Assembly: GCA_937959095.1 (NCBI GenBank)
Contig: CALGLY010000315.1
Location: 1 to 6,883 of the forward strand
Source of the DNA: an uncultured Saprospiraceae bacterium
GTDB taxonomy: Bacteria > Bacteroidota > Bacteroidia > Chitinophagales > Saprospiraceae
DNA: 6,883 bases
Direction: 5' to 3'
The position numbers and the translations under genes are program-made. Shown here one piece after another: positions 1-6,883 of this stretch; position 1 is the stretch's first letter; the number at the start of each line of letters is the position of its first letter. The notes under the pieces are model-generated. The model saw only the letters and a list, made by a program, of their open reading frames with translations, ran no database searches and had not been told where the DNA came from.

Positions 1-2
1 TC

Positions 3-92
3 GGGCGTATGATGAACGTCGATAGAAAAACCGTCAGTAGATATATTCAAAGACATCTGCCACAGTATCCTAAATTAACTGAAAACGCTTAA
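3..92 (+). CDS. C-terminal tail of a helix-turn-helix DNA-binding protein (partial, 5' end outside window)
   Basis: An open frame enters from the left edge and stops with TAA at 90-92. It gives 29 residues containing NVDRKTVSRYIQRHLP, which has the look of the recognition helix of a helix-turn-helix (small residues, then RKTVxRYI). Such tails occur at the C-terminus of Fis-type (HTH_8) response regulators and in small transposase or resolvase proteins; the fragment is too short to choose between them. There are ATG codons at 9 and 12, but a 27-residue protein starting mid-helix is unlikely, so the gene is more plausibly cut by the window edge. Its last 14 bases overlap the presumed start region of the DUF4412-like gene. 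The frame and motif are seen directly; the DNA-binding role is inferred. Confidence 0.35.
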   Translation, partial: GRMMNVDRKTVSRYIQRHLPQYPKLTENA

Positions 93-156
93 CAACACGT
101 TTCCTATTTTACCTTTTCGTCGGGTTATGCATAAATGCCCAGATAGTAAAAATAGT
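79..156 (+). pseudogene. Out-of-frame signal peptide of the DUF4412-like gene (disrupted 5' end)
   Basis: In the frame starting at 83, one base off the downstream ORF, the translation contains RFLFYLFVGLCINAQ preceded by KRLTT. This is a textbook Sec signal peptide: basic start, hydrophobic core, small-residue cleavage site ending in AQ, as is common in Bacteroidota. The frame has no ATG; a TGA at 80-82 precedes it. If CTGAAAACGC at 79-88 derives from ATGAAACGC, the start would read MKRLTT. If the five-A run at 148-152 had six As, the signal peptide would continue into KNSGTMEVDYAF of the main ORF. So the sequence looks like an intact exported protein gene disrupted by a lost start codon and A-run indels at 82-85 and 148-152. 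Real decay and assembly error cannot be told apart here. Confidence 0.6.
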
Positions 157-741
157 GGGACTATGGAAGTGGACTACGCCTTTGAGACTTGGAAAACAGG
201 TATTCATACCAAAGTGCAAGGCGAAAACGGGGAAAACACCGAAATGAAAATATACCACGATCTCGAAGAAAAGAAAAGCACCATCGCAATCAATTCAGAT
301 AGTGAATGGCAAGCCTTCCGTACTTGGATGTCGAACTACTCAATCGTTCTAGAAGACAATACTGCATCTAGTAGCACCACCACAGTGACTCCTACAGGTA
401 ATACCAAAACGATACAAGGCTATCCGTGCAAAGAATATCAAATAAAAATGGAATCGGGTGAAGGTACTGTTTGGGTGACGGAAGACATCAATATCAATCT
501 ATTCGCACTTTCAAAGTCTATAAATATAATTGGAAAGCGTAACAATAATAGTGATGCTAATCTGGAATTTGAAGAAGGCTTTTGGCTAGAAAGCAACCTC
601 ATTCTGAATGACGGCACAAAGGTACATTCTACAATTACGGACATTCGCACAGGTACTACTATCAATCGCGCGCCTTTCGATTTATCGGGTATTCCTATTT
701 CCTATGATATGACCGAACGTGTGGGAAGTGAGGGAAATTAA
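127..741 (+). CDS. DUF4412-like secreted protein, mature domain (5' end disrupted)
   Basis: This 204-residue frame has the features I associate with DUF4412 proteins of Bacteroidota. It has an N-terminal beta-strand stretch (GTMEVDYAF, 11-19), KIYHDLEEKKSTIAI around 41-55, the central GYPCKEY at 98-104 followed by VWVTED at 115-120, and a C-terminal strand region ending in FDLSGIPISYDM. Family members are small exported proteins of unknown function with a leading signal peptide; no enzyme motif is visible. The ATG at 127 is simply the first in frame. It has no ribosome binding site and gives a hydrophilic N-terminus (MHKCPDSKNS), while a clear signal peptide lies just upstream in another frame. 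If translated as is, the product would stay in the cytoplasm, so 127 is probably not the ancestral start. Family assignment is by eye. Confidence 0.6.
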   Translation: MHKCPDSKNSGTMEVDYAFETWKTGIHTKVQGENGENTEMKIYHDLEEKKSTIAINSDSEWQAFRTWMSNYSIVLEDNTASSSTTTVTPTGNTKTIQGYPCKEYQIKMESGEGTVWVTEDININLFALSKSINIIGKRNNNSDANLEFEEGFWLESNLILNDGTKVHSTITDIRTGTTINRAPFDLSGIPISYDMTERVGSEGN

Positions 742-759
742 TAGGAGCATCAAATAAAA

Positions 760-837
760 ATGAACCTTCGTTTTTTCAAGAACCAATTAGCCTTGATTTA
801 TCTTATCCCCTATTCGGTTTCCACAAAATCTAAATAA
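760..837 (+). CDS. Possible small ORF, 25 residues, hydrophobic
   Basis: A 25-codon ORF begins with ATG at 760, 18 bases after the end of the DUF4412-like gene, and reads MNLRFFKNQLALIYLIP and onward to a TAA. AGGAG at 743-747 lies about 12 bases upstream, an unusually SD-like site for this window but rather far away. The peptide resembles the beginning of a signal peptide or a single membrane segment. It may be a micropeptide, the relic of a longer gene, or chance; I recognise no family. Confidence 0.15.
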   Translation: MNLRFFKNQLALIYLIPYSVSTKSK

Positions 838-900
838 GCGAATTTCCGCTAAATCTTGAATTTTTATTTATCTTGCATCCAAACTAACGATGTTAGGCTG

Positions 901-2984
<2,084 letters not shown>

Positions 2985-2986
<2 letters not shown>

Positions 2987-3007
2987 ATATTCAATGAGTG
3001 AATATTT
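2985..3007 (+). terminator. A/T-rich hairpin at the fadH stop codon, weak terminator candidate
   Basis: AAATATTCA (2985-2993) and TGAATATTT (2999-3007) form a perfect 9-bp stem with a 5-nt loop, overlapping the fadH stop codon; wobble and A-T pairs can extend it to 12 bp. Only two G-C pairs and no following T-run make it a poor intrinsic terminator. It may instead mark the 3' end of the message. Confidence 0.3.
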
Positions 3008-3057
3008 GGAACAAATTAGTCCTAAAGTAGTATATAAAAAAAGTTAATACAAAAGAA

Positions 3058-3140
3058 GTCCCAACGGCTTGTCTGCTGCAAGCTTGTCTACTACAAACAG
3101 GCAGGGACGGCAACATCTAGCATAGGGTGCAAACCCTATG
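3058..3140 (+). repeat. Structured intergenic repeat: tandem 15-mer plus GCAA-loop hairpin
   Basis: Two adjacent 15-mers, GCTTGTCTGCTGCAA (3067-3081) and GCTTGTCTACTACAA (3082-3096), differ only by two G-to-A changes. They are enclosed by GTCCC (3058-3062) and GGGAC (3104-3108), and followed by a perfect hairpin CATAGGGT-GCAA-ACCCTATG (3121-3140) whose loop is a GNRA-type tetraloop. The hairpin ends 14 bases before the manC ATG, so it would lie in the manC leader. The block resembles the small palindromic (REP-like) elements found between genes in Bacteroidota; a cis-acting RNA element for manC is the alternative. Copy number in the genome would decide. Confidence 0.5.
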
Positions 3141-3154
3141 ACAAATAGTAAACA

Positions 3155-4237
3155 ATGTCGAATAATTACGTAGCAATCATGGCAGGAGGCGTAGGTAGCC
3201 GATTTTGGCCAGCCAGCCGAACTGCCCGCCCCAAACAGTTTTTAGATATCATGGGTGTAGGAAAATCACTCCTACAACTCACCTATGAACGATTTTTGAA
3301 ACTCGTACCCAAAGAAAATATATTCATTGTCACCAATGGTATTTATAAAGACTTGGTGAAAATGCACCTCCCTGAATTGACCTATAATCAAATTCTCTGC
3401 GAACCCTCGCGTAATAATACTGCGCCTTGCATTGCTTATACTGCGTTCAAACTACAGCAGCTCAATCCAAATGCGAACTTCATCGTTGCACCTTCCGATC
3501 ATATCATTTTGAAAGAAGATGCCTTTGTCGATCAGCTAAAGAAAGCCTTAGCATTCACTGATGCGAATGATGCACTCGTAACGCTTGGTATTTCGCCTTC
3601 ACGCCCTGATACGGGCTATGGCTATATCAATTATCAGCAAGATACACAGCCAGCAGCAGGTGTTTTCAAAGTAGAAGCCTTTCGAGAAAAGCCCAATTTA
3701 GAAACTGCTAAAGGCTATATCACACAAGGCGGCTATCTTTGGAATGCAGGAATTTTTGTTTGGAAAGCAGCTTCTATTCTAAAGGCTTTTCAGCAGCACG
3801 CTACTGAAATTTATGATATTTTAGGGCAAGACAAAGCACAATACAATACTGCAACTGAACAAGCATTTATCAATAAAATGTACCCAACTACGCCTAGCAT
3901 TTCTGTGGATTATGCTATAATGGAAAATGCAGATAATATCTATACCCTACCTTCCGAAATTGGATGGTCGGATTTAGGTACTTGGGGTTCTTTGCATGCT
4001 GAATCGGATAAAGATGATGCTCAAAATGTGGTAAAATCGGATCGGGCGGTGCTGAAAGAGGTGAAAAATTGCCTTATTCAAATGCCAGAGAATAAGCTTA
4101 TCGTAGCGAATGGTCTAGAGGATTTTATCATTATTGATGAAGAAGATGTTTTGTTGATTTATCCGAAATCGAAAGAGCAAGAAATTAAAGCAGTCACTAA
4201 AGAATTGCGGGAGGAATTTGGAGAGGACTATGCTTAG
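3155..4237 (+). CDS. manC: Mannose-1-phosphate guanylyltransferase (GDP-mannose pyrophosphorylase), short form
   Basis: This 360-residue nucleotidyltransferase makes GDP-mannose from mannose-1-phosphate and GTP, supplying mannose and fucose for capsule, O-antigen or protein glycans. The signature GGVGSRFWP is at 11-19, followed by RPKQF with the nucleotide-binding Lys27. Further family motifs are EPSRNNTAP (83-91), APSDHI (112-117), TGYGYI (153-158), FREKPN (176-181), LWNAGIF (195-201), SVDYAIME (250-257) and GWSDLGTWGSL (270-280). It lacks the C-terminal phosphomannose isomerase cupin domain of the roughly 470-residue bifunctional ManC/AlgA type, so isomerase activity must come from another gene. 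The start gives the expected short lead-in to the GG motif. No glycan genes flank it, which suggests a housekeeping copy rather than a capsule-cluster member. The catalytic region is complete. Confidence 0.94.
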   Translation: MSNNYVAIMAGGVGSRFWPASRTARPKQFLDIMGVGKSLLQLTYERFLKLVPKENIFIVTNGIYKDLVKMHLPELTYNQILCEPSRNNTAPCIAYTAFKLQQLNPNANFIVAPSDHIILKEDAFVDQLKKALAFTDANDALVTLGISPSRPDTGYGYINYQQDTQPAAGVFKVEAFREKPNLETAKGYITQGGYLWNAGIFVWKAASILKAFQQHATEIYDILGQDKAQYNTATEQAFINKMYPTTPSISVDYAIMENADNIYTLPSEIGWSDLGTWGSLHAESDKDDAQNVVKSDRAVLKEVKNCLIQMPENKLIVANGLEDFIIIDEEDVLLIYPKSKEQEIKAVTKELREEFGEDYA

Positions 4238-4252
4238 TCCATAATAGCTATT

Positions 4253-4319
4253 TTAGAACGCAGAGGCGCGGAGACACAGAGTTTTTTATTCTCTACGGCT
4301 TTGTCCCTTCGCGTTCTAA
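4253..4319 (+). repeat. Long imperfect inverted repeat downstream of manC
   Basis: Two 29-nt arms (4253-4281 and 4291-4319) face each other across a 9-nt T-rich loop. The outer 9 bp (TTAGAACGC / GCGTTCTAA) and inner 4 bp are perfect; the middle pairs with several G-U wobbles and a few mismatches. The left arm carries AACGCAGAGGCGCGGAGA, like the dispersed AACGCAGAGGCGCAGAGACGCAGAG-type repeats I recall from several bacterial phyla (from memory). Starting 15 bases after the manC stop, it could also end manC transcription, although the T-run sits in the loop rather than after the stem. Confidence 0.55.
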
Positions 4320-4525
4320 TTCCTCATTCCTTACAAAATCATCAAAGCCAAAAAAATTAAGGTAGCCTAAGTAGTCAGTCAAGCTAATACTGTCGGGTAT
4401 CTTCGGTATATTTCGAGATTCTCTAAACAAGACCAATTATCTTAAAAAAAACGCTATAAAAGACCTTCCCAAGTATTGAATCATCCTTACATTTACCATC
4501 TATTCTATCAACAATTCAATTCAAT
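4320..4525. other. Non-coding gap upstream of the SDR gene
   Basis: Together with the inverted repeat before it, this completes the 288-bp gap between manC and the SDR gene. I see no gene on either strand. TACATTTA at 4488-4495 is one base off the Bacteroidota -7 box (TAnnTTTG) and lies about 30 bases before the SDR start, so it is the best promoter candidate, but no -33 TTG is well placed. A CAATT unit repeats almost three times at 4512-4525 directly before the ATG. There is no Shine-Dalgarno site. Confidence 0.3.
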
Positions 4526-5140
4526 ATGAAAATAGTAGTCATAGGAGGTACTGGAACAATCGGGAGCAAAATTGTAGAACATTTCTCCAAAATTCATCAA
4601 GTATTAGTAGCAGGTAGAAGCTCTAAAAAATATCCTATTGATATTGCGGATACGCGTTCCATCAAACGACTTTTCAAGAACATAAAGAAAGAACAAGGCA
4701 AGATAGATGCTATTATTTGTGCTGCTGGAGAAGCCAAATGGGCACCTTTCAAAGATTTATCAGAGACCGATTATCATATTGGCTTGCGGAGTAAATTGAT
4801 GGGGCAAGTCAATGTAGTACGCTACGGTCGAAAAATCCTTAAAAAACGCGGATCTATTACCCTGACAACAGGCGTTTTAGCCGACGATCCAGTTTATCAG
4901 ACAGCTAGTGCCGCAATGGTCAATGGTGCTGTTCACAGCTTTGTGCAGGCGGCAGCGCTGGAAATGAAGAAAAAAATACGCCTCAATGTCGTTTCTTCTG
5001 GTGTCGTTATTGATGCGTATGACAAGTACGAAAGTTATTTCCCTGGACATCCACCCATCGAAATGGACAAAATGATGCATGGCTATGTCCGTAGTGTGGA
5101 AGGCAGAGGAACAGGGCAAGTGATTCGTATTTATGTTTAA
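4526..5140 (+). CDS. Short, atypical short-chain dehydrogenase/reductase (SDR) family protein
   Basis: The 204-residue product starts with a Rossmann nucleotide-binding motif, IGGTGTIG (6-13), followed by AGRSS (29-33), which suggests NADP(H), and CAAG (65-68) in place of the usual NNAG. Thr114/Thr115 (LTTG) stand where classical SDRs have the catalytic Ser. The YxxxK signature is absent: lining up VNG (132-134) with classical SDRs puts Gln125 and Ala129 at the Tyr and Lys positions, although Tyr124 is one residue away. This pattern (ASAA..VNGA, then YVRSVEG.GTGQV at the end) matches a small subgroup of about 200-residue SDRs I recall, so it is probably a family trait rather than damage. Substrate unknown; it may be a reductase with a different mechanism or an NADP-binding protein. 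It stands alone between two repeat-filled gaps. Confidence 0.8.
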   Translation: MKIVVIGGTGTIGSKIVEHFSKIHQVLVAGRSSKKYPIDIADTRSIKRLFKNIKKEQGKIDAIICAAGEAKWAPFKDLSETDYHIGLRSKLMGQVNVVRYGRKILKKRGSITLTTGVLADDPVYQTASAAMVNGAVHSFVQAAALEMKKKIRLNVVSSGVVIDAYDKYESYFPGHPPIEMDKMMHGYVRSVEGRGTGQVIRIYV

Positions 5141-5149
5141 TTATTGAGC

Positions 5150-5289
5150 AGAACAGAGAGTAGAGACCGTTTCACTACGAGAATAGACCCGCCTGCCGGT
5201 CGGCATTAGGGCAATCCAAAAAATCGTATTTTAAGTCTCTATTCTCTCAATCCCGATAGTTATCGCGGATGCTCTCTCCTCTCTGTTCT
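5150..5289 (+). repeat. Nested inverted-repeat element between the SDR and oxidase genes
   Basis: The outer arms 5150-5166 and 5273-5289 pair at 16 of 17 positions (AGAACAGAGAG / CTCTCTGTTCT plus five more bp after one mismatch). Inside them GAGAATAGA (5179-5187) pairs with TCTATTCTC (5238-5246). Two small palindromes sit further in: TGCC-GGTC-GGCA (5194-5205), and ATCCCGAT/ATCGcGGAT with one bulge (5250-5270). The element fills 140 of the 187 intergenic bases and has no ORF. It resembles a MITE-like or REP-like element, or several nested ones; as RNA it would fold into a long branched stem. The pairings are seen; the element type is inferred. Confidence 0.5.
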
Positions 5290-5327
5290 TTAAATCGTTA
5301 CTAAAAAAAGTCAACAGCAAAGCATAC

Positions 5328-6635
5328 ATGGAAAATATAGTAGTCATTGGCGGTGGATTGATGGGCACTTCTGTCAGTTGGAAATTGGCAGAACAAGGCG
5401 CGAAAGTTACCCTAGTCGAGCAGCAAGAAAAAGCGTATAAACATGGTTCTAGCTATGGAGCAGCTCGAATTTCGCGGAGCTTAGGCCCGAAAAAGGACAT
5501 TTTCGCCTTCGTGCATAATCGCACCGTAAAGGAAGTAAAACAACTTATTGACTTTTTGAATAGCGAAACCACATCGAAGCTACACGCGATGGAAGATATT
5601 TATAGTACGTCGCCCGTTTCCTATCTTTATACCAAAGATGATTATGACCAAATTGATAAATTAAAATATAAAAAACAACGCAAGGACTACCGACGTGCTT
5701 CAGGCGATTCAGCCTTCAGGAAGTTTGGTGTCACCTTGGCGGATGATCAAATTTTAGTGCGCGAAAAGCGGCAATATTCAGGTACGATTAACCCAAAAGA
5801 ACTCATCCGAAAACTTCGATTAGGGATTGAGAAAAAGGGGGGCAACATAAAATATAATCAAAAAGTAGTCCGCCTGATAAAAAAAGGAGGCGATTTTGAA
5901 GTGACGATTTTAAATACGAAAACGAATAAGTCCAAAACTATTCTAACAAAGAAAGTCGTCGTAGCAGCTGGCCCTTATACGGTCTCGGTATTGAAAGATT
6001 TTGCGCCTTATTTCAATCGTATCATCACGCCGAAGCGAGTACTTCTATCTTACTTTAAAATTTCAGAGGAACGCTACGAACAGCTTTCCGAAGCGGAAAA
6101 GCAAAGTATATTAACGGCACATCCGATGTTTTCTCAAATTGGAAAACAATATTTTTCGATGATAGAAGAAAGCCCTAAAAAAGGGACACCAATTTTCAAA
6201 GCAGGAGGACACAAAAGCCGCCGAAACATCATTGATATTGATAGCGTTTGGGAGATGCCTCCGCGCAAAAAGGAGCTAAAATGGATAAAAAAGCAGTTCC
6301 GAAAGCAACTCGAAATGTTAGAAATTTATCTAAAAAAGAAAGATATAGAACTCGTCGATGCGTATAATTGCGTTTATTCGGTCACTCGCACAGAAATCCC
6401 CTTGGTCACTCCTATTTTCAATCAATATGGTACCCTAGACAAAAATATTATAGTCATTGGTGGCATGTCGGGCGTGGGTGCAAAAGGCTGTCTGGGCTAT
6501 GGTGCTATTGGTTCTAATTTAATTTTAGGCAATCCCGAAGAAAGGTCCAAAATTTACCGCAAAGCCGCCAAAGCATTTGGCAATCCATCGGTGCGTTTAT
6601 ATACACGTCGACCACGACGCGGAAGATTGTTTTAG
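5328..6635 (+). CDS. FAD-dependent amine oxidase, monomeric sarcosine oxidase-like (DAO family)
   Basis: The 435-residue product begins with a FAD-binding motif, IGGGLMG (7-13), and Glu31 at the end of the second strand. GSSYGAARISR (40-50) matches the GSxxGxxRxxR segment of monomeric sarcosine oxidase (MSOX), with Arg47 and Arg50. VVAAGPY (211-217) is the second family signature. KAGGH (291-295) aligns with the MSOX Lys265/His269 pair (oxygen activation and active site). Cys348 in NCVYSVT aligns with the cysteine that holds FAD covalently, and Lys386 in SGVGAKG with MSOX Lys348. It is therefore probably an oxidase that oxidises a secondary amine or N-methyl amino acid and releases H2O2. The substrate is uncertain; sarcosine, N-methyltryptophan and pipecolate-type enzymes share this fold. 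It is about 45 residues longer than MSOX, with Lys-rich stretches (about 100-125 and 310-340) and a basic tail ending RRPRRGRLF. No signal peptide is visible. Confidence 0.85.
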   Translation: MENIVVIGGGLMGTSVSWKLAEQGAKVTLVEQQEKAYKHGSSYGAARISRSLGPKKDIFAFVHNRTVKEVKQLIDFLNSETTSKLHAMEDIYSTSPVSYLYTKDDYDQIDKLKYKKQRKDYRRASGDSAFRKFGVTLADDQILVREKRQYSGTINPKELIRKLRLGIEKKGGNIKYNQKVVRLIKKGGDFEVTILNTKTNKSKTILTKKVVVAAGPYTVSVLKDFAPYFNRIITPKRVLLSYFKISEERYEQLSEAEKQSILTAHPMFSQIGKQYFSMIEESPKKGTPIFKAGGHKSRRNIIDIDSVWEMPPRKKELKWIKKQFRKQLEMLEIYLKKKDIELVDAYNCVYSVTRTEIPLVTPIFNQYGTLDKNIIVIGGMSGVGAKGCLGYGAIGSNLILGNPEERSKIYRKAAKAFGNPSVRLYTRRPRRGRLF

Positions 6636-6667
6636 GGAAATAGGATTTTGATAGTTGATAATCCTAC

Positions 6668-6883
6668 GAGAGTGTTTACTAAAGTGTGTCTGATAAAAAT
6701 ATAGATACCTTAGCGCAATGAGATTAAGAAAGAAAAAGTTAGAAGCAAAATCAATTGCTGAATTTGATTATTCAAGCTATGAAAAAGAAGTAGTTGCAGG
6801 ATTAATGTCAGGCAAAGGCTTGACGGGAGAGGATGGTTTATTAAAGCCTCTAATTGCAAGATTTGTAGAAGCGGCATTATCAG
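6668..6883 (+). mobile_element. Left end of an IS256-family insertion sequence (truncated by window edge)
   Basis: About 30 bp after the oxidase stop, GAGAGTGTTTACTAAAGTG (from 6668) and the following bases look like the terminal inverted repeat of an IS256-family element, which commonly carries GTGT-rich ends just upstream of the transposase. The transposase start at 6718 supports this. The right inverted repeat and target duplication lie outside the window, so the exact left boundary is an estimate. The insertion did not interrupt the oxidase gene. Confidence 0.5.
6718..6883 (+). CDS. IS256-family transposase, N-terminus (partial, 3' end outside window)
   Basis: The first 55 codons are present. 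After a Lys/Arg-rich start and a short helix comes SGKGLTGEDGLLKPL (31-45), followed by ARFVEAAL, the conserved N-terminal block of IS256 (Mutator-like) transposases that normally continues into xGExxxHLGY. Full-length members have about 400 residues with a DDE catalytic triad, none of which lies in the window. Whether the element is intact cannot be judged. The ATG at 6718 is the natural start, 50 bases inside the presumed terminal repeat. Confidence 0.85.
   Translation, partial: MRLRKKKLEAKSIAEFDYSSYEKEVVAGLMSGKGLTGEDGLLKPLIARFVEAALS

Noticed and set aside
143..160. Programmed -1 ribosomal frameshift joining the signal peptide to the DUF4412-like body
   Set aside because: The A-run has only five As and does not form an XXXYYYZ slippery heptamer in the signal-peptide frame, and that frame also lacks a start codon, so indels explain it better.
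869..876. TATCTTGC as the fadH -7 promoter box
   Set aside because: It only partly matches TAnnTTTG and no -33 TTG lies at a suitable distance; mentioned in the leader entry but not called as a promoter.
3067..3096. Tandem 15-mer as the start of a CRISPR array
   Set aside because: There are only two units, adjacent without spacers and with mismatches; no cas genes are present.
4877..5119. 80-codon minus-strand ORF inside the SDR gene
   Set aside because: It is antisense to a clear SDR and has no family resemblance; a shadow frame.
6641..6666. Hairpin TAGGATT/AATCCTA after the oxidase gene as a terminator
   Set aside because: The stem is only 7 bp and A/T-rich with a 12-nt loop and no T-run; too weak to call.

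Overview
The window looks like chromosomal DNA of a member of the Bacteroidota, with a moderately AT-rich base composition. The reasons are: most starts have A/T-rich leaders without a Shine-Dalgarno motif; the first gene encodes a DUF4412-like exported protein, a type I know mainly from this phylum; and the gaps hold palindromic repeats of a style I associate with Bacteroidota intergenic DNA (from memory, not searched). All genes I can support lie on the + strand. The gaps between them are 146 to 288 bp and mostly hold hairpins, so the genes are probably separate transcription units rather than one operon.

Layout: (1) 3-92, the last 29 residues of a helix-turn-helix protein cut by the window edge. 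(2) 79-741, a DUF4412-like secreted protein. Its signal peptide is visible but sits in a different frame from the body of the protein, so the gene is probably broken or carries sequence errors. (3) 742-964, a gap with two tiny signal-peptide-like ORFs and a 17-bp-stem hairpin directly in front of the next gene. (4) 965-2986, fadH, a full-length three-cofactor 2,4-dienoyl-CoA reductase with all expected catalytic and Fe-S residues. (5) 2987-3154, a structured gap with a tandem 15-mer and a GCAA-loop hairpin. (6) 3155-4237, manC, a single-domain mannose-1-phosphate guanylyltransferase. (7) 4238-4525, a gap with a 29-nt imperfect inverted repeat. (8) 4526-5140, a short atypical SDR protein lacking the YxxxK motif. 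(9) 5141-5327, a gap almost filled by nested inverted repeats. (10) 5328-6635, a FAD-dependent amine oxidase of the monomeric sarcosine oxidase type. (11) about 6668-6883, the left end of an IS256-family insertion sequence with the first 55 codons of its transposase.

The genes do not form one pathway: fatty-acid oxidation (fadH), GDP-mannose supply for glycans (manC), an orphan SDR, an amine oxidase and a mobile element. I see no convincing new multi-gene system. The most unusual features are the frame-disrupted secreted protein, the hairpin/uORF leader of fadH, the palindromic repeats in three successive gaps, and the SDR without the usual catalytic pair.
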